Position numbers and translations under genes: made by a program
The notes under the pieces: model-generated
Database searches by the model: none
What the model was told of the DNA's origin: nothing
The model's input: the letters and a program-made list of their open reading frames with translations, nothing else
Shown: positions 1 to 7,383 of the stretch, in pieces
How the letters are laid out: every line of letters begins with the position of its first letter
Numbering within the stretch: the first letter of the stretch is position 1
DNA from: Pseudomonadota bacterium
Lineage (GTDB): Bacteria > Pseudomonadota > Gammaproteobacteria > Xanthomonadales > Xanthomonadaceae
Reading direction: 5' to 3'
Assembly: GCA_023399815.1 (NCBI GenBank)
Contig: JAEWOJ010000182.1
Location: 1-22,885, forward strand
Length of the DNA: 22,885 nt

Positions 1-4
1 CATT

Positions 5-868
5 TCAGGTCCCCGGCAGCGGGATGAACTCGTTGTCGTCGCCGGGAATGGTGCCGAAGCGGCCTTCGCGCCAGTCGTCCTTGGCCTGCTCGATGCGCTC
101 GGTCGAGCTGGACACGAAGTTCCACCACAGGTGGCGCGGGCCATCGAGCGGCTCGCCGCCCATCAGCATCGCCTTGAGCGGGGTCTTGGCGCGCAGGCGG
201 CCGCGCGTGCCGGGCTCGGGAATCACCAGGTGCTGGACCGGGATGTCCACGCCATCGAGCTGGGCTTCGCCTTCCAGCACGTACAGCGCGCGCTCGGCGT
301 GCGAGGCGTCCAGGTCGACCTCCGCGCCCGGTTCCAGGTCGATGGCGACGTTGAGCGTGTCGGCGAACACGCGCACCGGCGATTCCTCGCCATAGGCACG
401 GCCGGCGATCACCCGCAGCCAGGCGCCGTCGCGCCGTTGCTGCGGCAGCTGCGCGGCGCTGAAGTGGTGGAACTCCGGCGCGGTTTCCTCGTGCGCCTTC
501 GGCAGCGCCACCCAGGTCTGCATGCCATGCAGCGGGTGGTCGTGCTCGCGCTCGGGCGGCGGCGTGCGTTCGGAATGGGCGATGCCGCGGCCGGCGGTCA
601 TCCAGTTGACGTCGCCGGGGCGGATGACCTGCTCCGAGCCGAGCGTGTCGCGGTGGCCGATGGCGCCGGACCACAGGAAGGTGACCGTCGCCAGGCCGAT
701 GTGCGGGTGCGGGCGCACGTCGATGCCCTGGCCAGGGGCGAACACCGCCGGGCCCATGTGGTCGACGAACACGAACGGCCCGACGCTGCGCGCCTGCAGC
801 GTGGGCACGGCGCGGCGCACCTGGAAACCGCCGAGATCGTGGACGCGGGGGCTGATGATCGTGGTCAT
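5..868 (-). CDS. Pirin family protein (bicupin, quercetinase-like)
   Basis: The 287-residue protein is a pirin-type bicupin. The N-terminal cupin carries the family metal-site pattern: H54 and H56 in RPHPHIGLATVT, then H98 and E100 in GRGIAHSE. These correspond to the two histidines, histidine and glutamate that bind iron in human pirin. The second cupin (about residues 170-260) is degenerate, as usual. Family members include quercetin 2,3-dioxygenases (E. coli YhhW) and proteins of unknown role; the substrate here cannot be told from sequence. The ATG start is supported by AAGGAG at 876-881, seven bases upstream. It lies 91 bp downstream of nfi on the same strand, so co-transcription is possible. 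The stop codon is five bases from the window edge and the gene is complete. Family assignment is secure; enzymatic activity is inferred. Confidence 0.93.
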   Translation of the reverse strand: MTTIISPRVHDLGGFQVRRAVPTLQARSVGPFVFVDHMGPAVFAPGQGIDVRPHPHIGLATVTFLWSGAIGHRDTLGSEQVIRPGDVNWMTAGRGIAHSERTPPPEREHDHPLHGMQTWVALPKAHEETAPEFHHFSAAQLPQQRRDGAWLRVIAGRAYGEESPVRVFADTLNVAIDLEPGAEVDLDASHAERALYVLEGEAQLDGVDIPVQHLVIPEPGTRGRLRAKTPLKAMLMGGEPLDGPRHLWWNFVSSSTERIEQAKDDWREGRFGTIPGDDNEFIPLPGT

Positions 869-959
869 GGACGGGCTCCTTCACGGGGGCGGGCAGGATG
901 GCACGCGCTGCGCATCGTTGTCGGTCGCGGGGCTGTAACGGACCGTTGCCGCGGTGGGG

Positions 960-1643
960 TCAGCCGGCGCCGCCATCGCGGCGCGAGGCGATGCGGTCGG
1001 CCAGGCGCGTGGGTTCGGGCAGGCGGTAGCGGGTGAGGCAGGCCAGCACCAGCGGCAGGCAGGCCGCCACCGAGACGTGGTTGCCCGGCGAGATGAACAG
1101 CGGATTGCAGCGCGGCTTGCTGCGCAGCACCCAGCCGACCTGGCGGCCCCTGTGGAACAGCGGCGTGTGGTCGCCGCGCTGCGGGCCGGGCTCGGCGTAG
1201 TCGCCGACCAGCCGGCTCTTGCCCACGCCGATGCTGGGCAGCCCGGTCAGCACGCCCAGGTGTGCGGCGATGCCCAGCCCGCGGGGATGGGCGATGCCAT
1301 GGCCATCGACCAGCACCAGCTGCGGCGGCTCCCGCAACTGCTGCAGCGCCTGCAGCACCGCCGGCAGTTCGCGGAAGCTGAGCAGGCCGGGGATGTAGGG
1401 CAGGGCGGTCGGCAGGCGCGCCAGCGTCGATTCGCGGGGTTCCAGGCTGAAGCCATCGACGCGCACCGCCACCGAGCGGGTGATGCGGCCTTCGTCCTCG
1501 AAGCCGCTGTCCACGCCGGCCACGCGTTCGGGCAGGGCGGGCAGGCGGTCGTCCAGCTCCACCCGCGCGGCCAGTTCGGTCTGCTGGCGACGCAGCCCGG
1601 CCAGGGTGGCAGGGGCGACGTCGGCGGCGGGCAGAAAGCGCAT
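960..1643 (-). CDS. nfi: Endonuclease V (deoxyinosine 3'-endonuclease)
   Basis: The 227-residue protein matches endonuclease V, which cleaves the second phosphodiester bond 3' of deoxyinosine in DNA during repair of deaminated adenine. The conserved elements are in order: GVDSGF with D45, the wedge motif PYIPGLLSFRE (residues 82-92, E92), and LVDGHGIAHPRGLGIAAHLG with D113. D45, E92 and D113 correspond to the E. coli metal-binding triad D35, E89, D110; K142 in GVGKSRL is the conserved lysine. Length fits the family (E. coli 223 residues). The gene is divergent from gpmA with 107 bp between start codons. No strong Shine-Dalgarno sequence precedes the ATG, but the protein starts at the expected place. 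Confidence 0.95.
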   Translation of the reverse strand: MRFLPAADVAPATLAGLRRQQTELAARVELDDRLPALPERVAGVDSGFEDEGRITRSVAVRVDGFSLEPRESTLARLPTALPYIPGLLSFRELPAVLQALQQLREPPQLVLVDGHGIAHPRGLGIAAHLGVLTGLPSIGVGKSRLVGDYAEPGPQRGDHTPLFHRGRQVGWVLRSKPRCNPLFISPGNHVSVAACLPLVLACLTRYRLPEPTRLADRIASRRDGGAG

Positions 1644-1706
1644 GCGTCGCAGCCTGCCACGTTTGCCGTGCCTGCGCCGTGCAGGCGGGGGCGGGAAGGG
1701 ATGCGG

Positions 1707-1712
1707 CTACAA
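1707..1712 (+). promoter_or_regulatory. Putative gpmA -10 element
   Basis: TACAAT (5 of 6 matches to the sigma-70 -10 consensus) sits 38 bases before the gpmA start codon in otherwise GC-rich DNA. No convincing -35 hexamer is found 16-18 bases upstream, so only the -10 part is supported. Confidence 0.4.
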
Positions 1713-1750
1713 TCGGCCGGGTCCTTTCCCCCGACCCGGAGACTTTCGCA

Positions 1751-2500
1751 GTGACCCGCAAACTCGTGCTGTTGCGCCATGGCCAGAGCCAGTGGAACCT
1801 CGACAACCGTTTCACCGGCTGGGTGGACGTGGACCTGACCGAGCAGGGCCGCCAGGAGGCCGCCGCCGCCGGCCGGCTGATGAAGGAGGAAGGGCTGCAG
1901 TTCGACGTCGCCCATACCTCGGTGCTCAAGCGCGCCATCCACACCCTGCAGGGGGCGCTGGCCGAGATGGGCCAGGACTGGATTCCGGTCAGCAAGTCCT
2001 GGCGCCTGAACGAGCGCCACTACGGTGGCCTGCAGGGCCTGGACAAGGCCGAGACCGCCGCGAAACACGGCGAGGAGCAGGTCAAGGTATGGCGCCGTTC
2101 CTACGACATCCCGCCGCCGCCGATGGACCTGGAGGACCCGGGCCACCCGATCCACGACCGCCGCTACGCCGGCCTGGACCGCAACGCGCTGCCGGCCACC
2201 GAATCGCTGGCGACCACCCTGGAACGCGTGCTGCCGTACTGGTTCGACGCCATCGCCCCGCAGCTGAAGGACGGCAAGACCGTGCTGGTCACCGCCCACG
2301 GCAACTCGCTGCGCGCGCTGTACAAGTACCTCAACCATGTCGGCAAGGACGAGATCCTCGAGCTGAACATCCCCACCGGCATCCCGCTGCTGTTCGAGCT
2401 CGACGACGACCTGAGCGTGCAGTCGTTCCGCTACCTCGGCGACCCGGAAGCGGCGAAACGGGCGGCCGAGGCCGTGGCCAACCAGGGCAAGGCGAAGTAA
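1751..2500 (+). CDS. gpmA: 2,3-bisphosphoglycerate-dependent phosphoglycerate mutase
   Basis: The 249-residue cytoplasmic enzyme interconverts 3- and 2-phosphoglycerate in glycolysis and gluconeogenesis. The phosphohistidine signature LLRHGQSQWN gives H10 as the phosphorylated residue. R61 (SVLKRA), E88 (WRLNERHYGG) and H183 (TAHGNS) match E. coli R62, E89 and H184, so the active site is complete and this is the cofactor-dependent class. The GTG start was chosen because translation then begins VTRKLVLLRHG, as in the family. CCGGAG ends ten bases upstream, and the protein has the standard length of about 249. The open frame extends 24 codons further upstream to an ATG at 1679, but that stretch has no family similarity and overlaps the putative promoter. 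The gene is monocistronic and ends at a strong intrinsic terminator. Confidence 0.97.
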   Translation: MTRKLVLLRHGQSQWNLDNRFTGWVDVDLTEQGRQEAAAAGRLMKEEGLQFDVAHTSVLKRAIHTLQGALAEMGQDWIPVSKSWRLNERHYGGLQGLDKAETAAKHGEEQVKVWRRSYDIPPPPMDLEDPGHPIHDRRYAGLDRNALPATESLATTLERVLPYWFDAIAPQLKDGKTVLVTAHGNSLRALYKYLNHVGKDEILELNIPTGIPLLFELDDDLSVQSFRYLGDPEAAKRAAEAVANQGKAK

Positions 2501-2534
2501 CGCCGCACGCCTGCGCCTTCGCGGCAGTACCGAG

Positions 2535-2564
2535 ACACCCGGCCCCGGCCGGGTGTTTTCGTTT
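2535..2564 (+). terminator. Intrinsic terminator of gpmA
   Basis: ACACCCGGCC at 2535-2544 pairs perfectly with GGCCGGGTGT at 2547-2556. The last T of the stem begins the T-rich tail TTTTCGTTT. The site lies 35 bases after the gpmA stop and separates gpmA from the iron-uptake operon. Confidence 0.85.
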
Positions 2565-2605
2565 GCGCGGCCCGCAGGCCGGGGAGGGGACAGAAGACGG
2601 ATTTC

Positions 2606-2634
2606 TTGAAAATCGAGAACTGTTGTCATCTAAT
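2606..2634 (+). promoter_or_regulatory. Sigma-70-type promoter of the iron-uptake operon
   Basis: TTGAAA (2606-2611, 5/6 match to -35) and TCTAAT (2629-2634, 5/6 match to -10) are separated by the ideal 17 bases. The element lies in an AT-rich island about 55 bases upstream of the first receptor gene. TAATAA at 2631 is an alternative -10 with 19-base spacing. Confidence 0.6.
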
Positions 2635-2650
2635 AATGAATCTCAATTGC
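2632..2650 (+). promoter_or_regulatory. Putative Fur box
   Basis: AATAATGAATCTCAATTGC matches 12 of 19 positions of the classical Fur box GATAATGATAATCATTATC, including the whole ATAATGA left half. It overlaps the -10 hexamer, the usual position for Fur repression. Together with the siderophore receptors downstream, this indicates expression under iron starvation. Fur regulation is inferred from the motif and context. Confidence 0.6.
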
Positions 2651-2687
2651 GTGACATTCCGTCGCGCCATCACCAAGGTTCTCCCCC

Positions 2688-4838
2688 ATGTCCCCGAAGC
2701 TTTCCTCCCGCCCGCTGGCCCTGTCCCTGGCCATCGGCATCGTCCTGGCCGGCGCACCGCTGGCAGCCTTGGCCGCGGCGCCGGCGGACGACCCGCGCGG
2801 GGGCGGCGACGGCGCCAGTGCCACCGACCTGGACGCGGTGCTGGTCGTGGCCCACCGCGCCGAGCGCGTCAGCAGCGGCGCCACCAACCTCGACCTGGCG
2901 ATCAAGGACACCCCGCAGTCGATCAGCGTGGTGAACGGCGAGCAGATGCGGCAGTTCGGCGCCAACAGCGTCAACGAGGCGCTGAAGCTGGCCACCGGCA
3001 TCCAGGTGGACGAGTGGGAAACCAACCGCACCAGCTACAGCGCGCGCGGCTTCGATATCCTCAACACCCAGATCGACGGCGTCGGCCTGCCCAACGGCTG
3101 GGGCATCGCCACCGGCGCCACCGACACCTTCGGCTACGAGAAGGTGGAAGTGATCCGCGGTGCCAACGGCCTGCTCACCGGCGTCGGCAATGCCGCCGGC
3201 ACCATCAACTACGTGCGCAAGCGCCCGACCAACGAGCGCCAGGGTTCGCTGGGCGTCAGCTACGGCTCGTGGGGCACCACCCGCGCCGAGGTCGATTACT
3301 CGACCCCGTTCACCGCCGATGGCCGCTGGGCCGGGCGCGTGGTGGCCGCGCACGAGGATGGCGATTCCTGGCTGCGCGCCAACAAGAACGACCGCAACTA
3401 CCTGTACGGCGTGGTCGACGGCCAGATCGGCGAGAACGGCACCCTGACCCTGGGCTATTCGTACCAGCGGGCCAAGTCCGACGGCATCATGTGGGGCGCG
3501 CTGGCGTTCATGAACAGCGACGGCACCCAGGCCAGCTGGCCGACCAGCGCCTCGACCACACAGGACTGGACCTACTGGAACACCACCACCCAGAACGCCT
3601 TCGCCGAATACACCCACCGGCTCGGCGAGGACTGGCAGCTGAAGGCCTCGTACAACTACCGCCGCGCCACCGGCGACGAGAAGATGTTCTACGCCTATGA
3701 CGGGCTTGGCGCCGGCCTCGACCCGGCTACCGGCCTGGGCCTGGTCGGCTACCCGTGGGCCGGCACCGACAAGGGCACCACCCATCTGGGCGCGGTGACG
3801 CTCAACGGCCACTACCCGCTGTTCGGCCGCGACCAGGAAGCGATGCTGGGCGTGAGCCTTGCCAAGAGCGAAACGAACAGCTGGGAGCGGAGCGCGGACT
3901 TCTCCTCGCCGGCATGGGGCGCGCTGCCTGCGTTCCCGTATGCACCCGATGCGATTCCTGAGCCGAACTGGAGCGATTCCTCGCTCTACTCGGTGTTGAA
4001 CCAGCATCTGAAGCGCGCATTCGGCGCCACCCGCATCGCATTGAGCGACCGCGTCAAGGCCATCGTCGGTGCCAACTACGCCGAGTACCGCCGCAATGGC
4101 AATTCGTATGCGCTGGATTTCGACCAGACCACCAGCCACACCAGCCCGTATGGCGGCCTGACCTTCGACTTCAACGAGCACGTGCTCGGTTACGTCAGCT
4201 ACTCTGACATCTACCAGCCGCAGGACCAGGTCGACGCCAACGACCGCTACCTCGACGCCAGCAAGGGCGTGAACTACGAGGTCGGCATCAAGGCCGACTG
4301 GCTGGACAAGCGCCTGCTGACCACGCTGGCGGTGTTCAAGGCCGACCAGGACGGGCTGGCCACGCCCACCGGCCAGTACAACGAGTACGGCTCGTACATC
4401 TACGCCCCGGTGGACGTGCAGTCTAAGGGCATCGAGCTGGAAGCGGTCGGCAGGCTCAACGACAACCTCGACCTGGTGTTCGGCTACACCGCGCTGAAGC
4501 TGGACGGCCTCAACGGCAGCGACACCTATTCGTGGGTGCCGCGGCGCACCGCCAACCTGCTGCTCAGCGGCCGCCTGCCCGGTTACGAGGCGCTGTCGCT
4601 GGGCGTCGGCGGACGCTGGCAGAGCGTGATCTCCAACGTGGAATCCAGCGGCTACCGCGTGCGCCAGGACAGCTACGCGGTGCTCAACGCGTTCGCCGCC
4701 TGGGACTTCCTGCCCAACGCCACGCTGCAGCTCAACGCCAACAACATCACCGGCGAGAAGTACATCAATACCCTGCGCTACAGCGGCTACTACGGCGCCC
4801 CGCGCAACTACACGCTCAGCCTGAACTGGCGGTTCTGA
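2688..4838 (+). CDS. TonB-dependent siderophore receptor, first tandem copy
   Basis: The 716-residue outer-membrane receptor imports a ferric siderophore using TonB energy. A signal peptide (about residues 1-31, ending in an ALAAA-like cleavage region) is followed by a TonB-box-like DLDAVLVVA (about 47-55). The plug domain starts around KDTPQSISVV and contains EVIRGANGLLTGVGNAAGTIN, typical of siderophore receptors of the FhuE/FpvA group. A 22-strand barrel fills the rest and ends in aromatic F (LSLNWRF), the outer-membrane assembly signal. There is no N-terminal secretin/TonB short domain, so it should not signal through an anti-sigma factor. AAGG at 2675-2678 is a modest ribosome site. It is the first gene of the operon and only 19 bases separate it from its paralogue. 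The siderophore cannot be named from sequence; a hydroxamate is a reasonable guess from family resemblance. Confidence 0.93.
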   Translation: MSPKLSSRPLALSLAIGIVLAGAPLAALAAAPADDPRGGGDGASATDLDAVLVVAHRAERVSSGATNLDLAIKDTPQSISVVNGEQMRQFGANSVNEALKLATGIQVDEWETNRTSYSARGFDILNTQIDGVGLPNGWGIATGATDTFGYEKVEVIRGANGLLTGVGNAAGTINYVRKRPTNERQGSLGVSYGSWGTTRAEVDYSTPFTADGRWAGRVVAAHEDGDSWLRANKNDRNYLYGVVDGQIGENGTLTLGYSYQRAKSDGIMWGALAFMNSDGTQASWPTSASTTQDWTYWNTTTQNAFAEYTHRLGEDWQLKASYNYRRATGDEKMFYAYDGLGAGLDPATGLGLVGYPWAGTDKGTTHLGAVTLNGHYPLFGRDQEAMLGVSLAKSETNSWERSADFSSPAWGALPAFPYAPDAIPEPNWSDSSLYSVLNQHLKRAFGATRIALSDRVKAIVGANYAEYRRNGNSYALDFDQTTSHTSPYGGLTFDFNEHVLGYVSYSDIYQPQDQVDANDRYLDASKGVNYEVGIKADWLDKRLLTTLAVFKADQDGLATPTGQYNEYGSYIYAPVDVQSKGIELEAVGRLNDNLDLVFGYTALKLDGLNGSDTYSWVPRRTANLLLSGRLPGYEALSLGVGGRWQSVISNVESSGYRVRQDSYAVLNAFAAWDFLPNATLQLNANNITGEKYINTLRYSGYYGAPRNYTLSLNWRF

Positions 4839-4857
4839 CGGATCGCGGAGCCGAACG

Positions 4858-6999
4858 ATGGCCGACACCTCCTCCCGCCCGCTGCGTGTGTCCCTGCTGG
4901 CCGCCGGCCTGCTGGTCGCCGTCCACGCCCATGCGCAGGACGCCGCCAGCGCCACGCCGGCGCCCCAGGCCACCGACCTGGACCGGATACTGGTGGTCGC
5001 CCAGCGCGCCGACCGCGTCAGCAGCGGCGCCACCAACCTCGACCTGGCGATCAAGGACACCCCGCAGTCGATCAGCGTGGTGGACGCGGGACTGATGCGC
5101 GACTTCGGTGCCAGCAGCGTCAACGACGCGCTGCGGCTGGCTACCGGCATCAACGTCGAGAGCGCCGAAACCAACCGCACCTACTACATGGCGCGCGGTT
5201 TCGACATCCTCAGCACCCAGATCGACGGCGTCGGCATGCCGAACAGCTGGGGTGTCGTCCAGGGCGCGACCGATTCCTTCCTGTACGAAAAGGTGGAGGT
5301 GATCCGCGGCGCCAACGGCCTGCTGACCGGCGTGGGCAATGCCTCGGGCACGATCAACTACGTGCGCAAGCGGCCGACCAACACCCAGCAGGGCGAGTTC
5401 GGCATCGGCTACGGTTCGTGGAATACCCGGCGCGTCGAGGCCGACTATTCGACGCCGTTCACCGCCGACGGCCGCTGGGCCGGGCGGGTGGTCGCCGCCT
5501 ACGAGAAGGGCGACTCCTACGTGGATTTCCTGCACGACGACCGCCGCTTCCTGTACGGCGTGATCGACGGCCAGGTCGGCGAGAACACCACGCTCACGTT
5601 CGGCTATTCCTACCATACCGCCGACAGCGACGGCGCGATGTGGGGGGCGCTGCAGCTGGCCAACAACGACGGCAGCCAGGCCGAGTTCCCGCGCAGCGCG
5701 TCCACCGCGCAGGACTGGGCCTACTGGGACACCAGCGACAGGAACGCCTTCGTCGAACTGCGCCACGCGCTGGGCGAACGCTGGACGCTGAAGGCCACGT
5801 ACAACTACCGCGATTCGTTCTCGGACGAGAAGCTGTTCTACGGCTGGAACCAGGAAGGGCTGGACCCGGTGACGCACGAAGGCATCACCGCCTCGCCGGG
5901 CCGCTATTCCGAAAGCGGCAAGGGCCACCATGTCGATGCGTCGCTGTCGGGCGGCTTCTCCGCCTTCGGGAGCGAGCACGAGCTGGTGCTGGGCGCGGCG
6001 CAGGCGCGCAGCTCGACGTGGATGGACAGCTGGGACCCGGCCAACGACGTGGACGCGGGCGACCCCGACCCCTACGCGGCGATGCCCGCCTTCCCGTACC
6101 CGGGCAACGTCGTCCCCGAGCCGATCTGGGGGCCGCGCTACCGCTACGAATACGGCGAGCAGACCCTGCGCCGCATCTACGGCGCGGTGCGCCTGGGCCT
6201 CGGCGACCGCGTCAAGGCCATCGTCGGCTTCAACCAGGCGCGCTTCCACCGCGATGGCGGCTATTACTGGGACGAGACCTACACGCAGACCCAGAGCAAG
6301 TTCAGCCCCTACGCCGGCCTGACCTTCGCCATCACCGACCGCGTGCTGGCCTATGCCAGCTATTCCGACATCTACCAGCCGCAGGACCAGACCGACATCG
6401 ACCAGCACCACCTGGATCCGACCAAGGGCGTGAACTACGAGGTCGGCATCAAGGCCGACTGGCTGGACGGCCGCCTGCTGACCGCGCTGGCGCTCTTCTC
6501 GGCGAAGCAGGAAAACCTGGCCACCCTCGCCGGCGTCACCGACGACCTGCTCTGGTACTACGAGGGCCGGGACGTCGATTCCAAGGGCATCGAGTTCGAG
6601 GCCACCGGCAGGTTGAACGACCATGTCGACCTGGTGTTCGGCTACACCGCGCTGAAGCTGGATGGCGCCGACGGCGGCGACAGCTATCCGTGGGTGCCGC
6701 GCCACACCGCCAACCTCGCGCTCAGTGCGCGGCTGCCGGCGCTGCCATCGGTGCGGCTGGGCGCCAGCGGCCGCTGGCGGAGCAGGACCTCCAACTGGGA
6801 CGACGGCGGCATCGCGTTGCTCCACCAGCGGGCCTACGGGACAATCAACGCGTTCGCCGAATGGAGCGCGAACGACCGGCTGTCGCTGCGCGCCAACATC
6901 GACAACATCACCAACGAGAAATACCTCACCAGCATGTACTACGTCGGCTACTACGGTGCGCCGCGCAGCTACACGCTCAGCCTGAACTGGCGGTTCTGA
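4858..6999 (+). CDS. TonB-dependent siderophore receptor, second tandem copy
   Basis: The 713-residue receptor is a close paralogue of the preceding gene with the same layout: signal peptide (about 1-26, HAHA before QD), TonB-box-like DLDRILVVA (about 40-48), plug, barrel, and C-terminal LSLNWRF. GGAG at 4851-4854 lies just upstream of the ATG. The plug and the periplasm-facing parts of the barrel (for example IYQPQDQ and GVNYEVGIKADWLD) are nearly identical to copy 1. Several extracellular-loop regions differ in length and sequence, for example around residues 330-430. This fits two receptors with different ligands or affinities after duplication. Both genes lack an STN signalling domain. 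The intergenic distance is 19 bases, so they are almost certainly co-transcribed. Confidence 0.93.
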   Translation: MADTSSRPLRVSLLAAGLLVAVHAHAQDAASATPAPQATDLDRILVVAQRADRVSSGATNLDLAIKDTPQSISVVDAGLMRDFGASSVNDALRLATGINVESAETNRTYYMARGFDILSTQIDGVGMPNSWGVVQGATDSFLYEKVEVIRGANGLLTGVGNASGTINYVRKRPTNTQQGEFGIGYGSWNTRRVEADYSTPFTADGRWAGRVVAAYEKGDSYVDFLHDDRRFLYGVIDGQVGENTTLTFGYSYHTADSDGAMWGALQLANNDGSQAEFPRSASTAQDWAYWDTSDRNAFVELRHALGERWTLKATYNYRDSFSDEKLFYGWNQEGLDPVTHEGITASPGRYSESGKGHHVDASLSGGFSAFGSEHELVLGAAQARSSTWMDSWDPANDVDAGDPDPYAAMPAFPYPGNVVPEPIWGPRYRYEYGEQTLRRIYGAVRLGLGDRVKAIVGFNQARFHRDGGYYWDETYTQTQSKFSPYAGLTFAITDRVLAYASYSDIYQPQDQTDIDQHHLDPTKGVNYEVGIKADWLDGRLLTALALFSAKQENLATLAGVTDDLLWYYEGRDVDSKGIEFEATGRLNDHVDLVFGYTALKLDGADGGDSYPWVPRHTANLALSARLPALPSVRLGASGRWRSRTSNWDDGGIALLHQRAYGTINAFAEWSANDRLSLRANIDNITNEKYLTSMYYVGYYGAPRSYTLSLNWRF

Positions 7000-7035
7000 C
7001 CGATCGCCCCACCGCGCAGAGACTCGCCCGACGCC

Positions 7036-7356
7036 ATGTCCAGCAGCCCCGCCATCGCCCTCCCCACCCGCCATCCGCGCCTGCATTTCGCCGCGCGGGT
7101 GGCCGCCGCCGTGCTCGGCGGCTACGCCTTCACCTGGGGCTTCATCGCCGCCGCCATGGCCCTGCTGTTCAAGGCCGGCATGGAATTCCACGACGCCGAG
7201 TTCCTCGCCAGCGCGCTGGGCCTGCTGCTGTTCCTGGCGCTGTTCCTCTGCATCGTTGCCAGCCGCCGGCGGCTGGCGCTGACCTGGCTGGCGCTGGTCG
7301 GCGGCGGCGCGCTGCTGGCCGCGGCAGGTTCGCTGCTCCAGGCCAGCGTGGTCTGA
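7036..7356 (+). CDS. DUF3649 family small membrane protein of iron uptake
   Basis: This 106-residue protein has about three hydrophobic segments (roughly residues 18-45, 55-78 and 82-104). It resembles the DUF3649 family, found beside TonB receptors, PepSY proteins and DUF3325 proteins. No catalytic motif is visible and its biochemical function is unknown. The place in the operon (36 bases after the second receptor, 27 bases before the PepSY start chosen here) argues for a part in inner-membrane siderophore-iron handling. The ATG has only a weak ribosome site. Family assignment is from recognition of the sequence pattern and gene order, not from a search. Confidence 0.75.
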   Translation: MSSSPAIALPTRHPRLHFAARVAAAVLGGYAFTWGFIAAAMALLFKAGMEFHDAEFLASALGLLLFLALFLCIVASRRRLALTWLALVGGGALLAAAGSLLQASVV

Positions 7357-7383
7357 GCCGGCATGCGGCAGGGAGAATCCATC

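Noticed and set aside
1679..1750. An upstream ATG that would extend gpmA by 24 codons.
   Set aside because: The extension has no family similarity and covers the TACAAT element. The GTG at 1751 has a ribosome site and gives the standard protein length.
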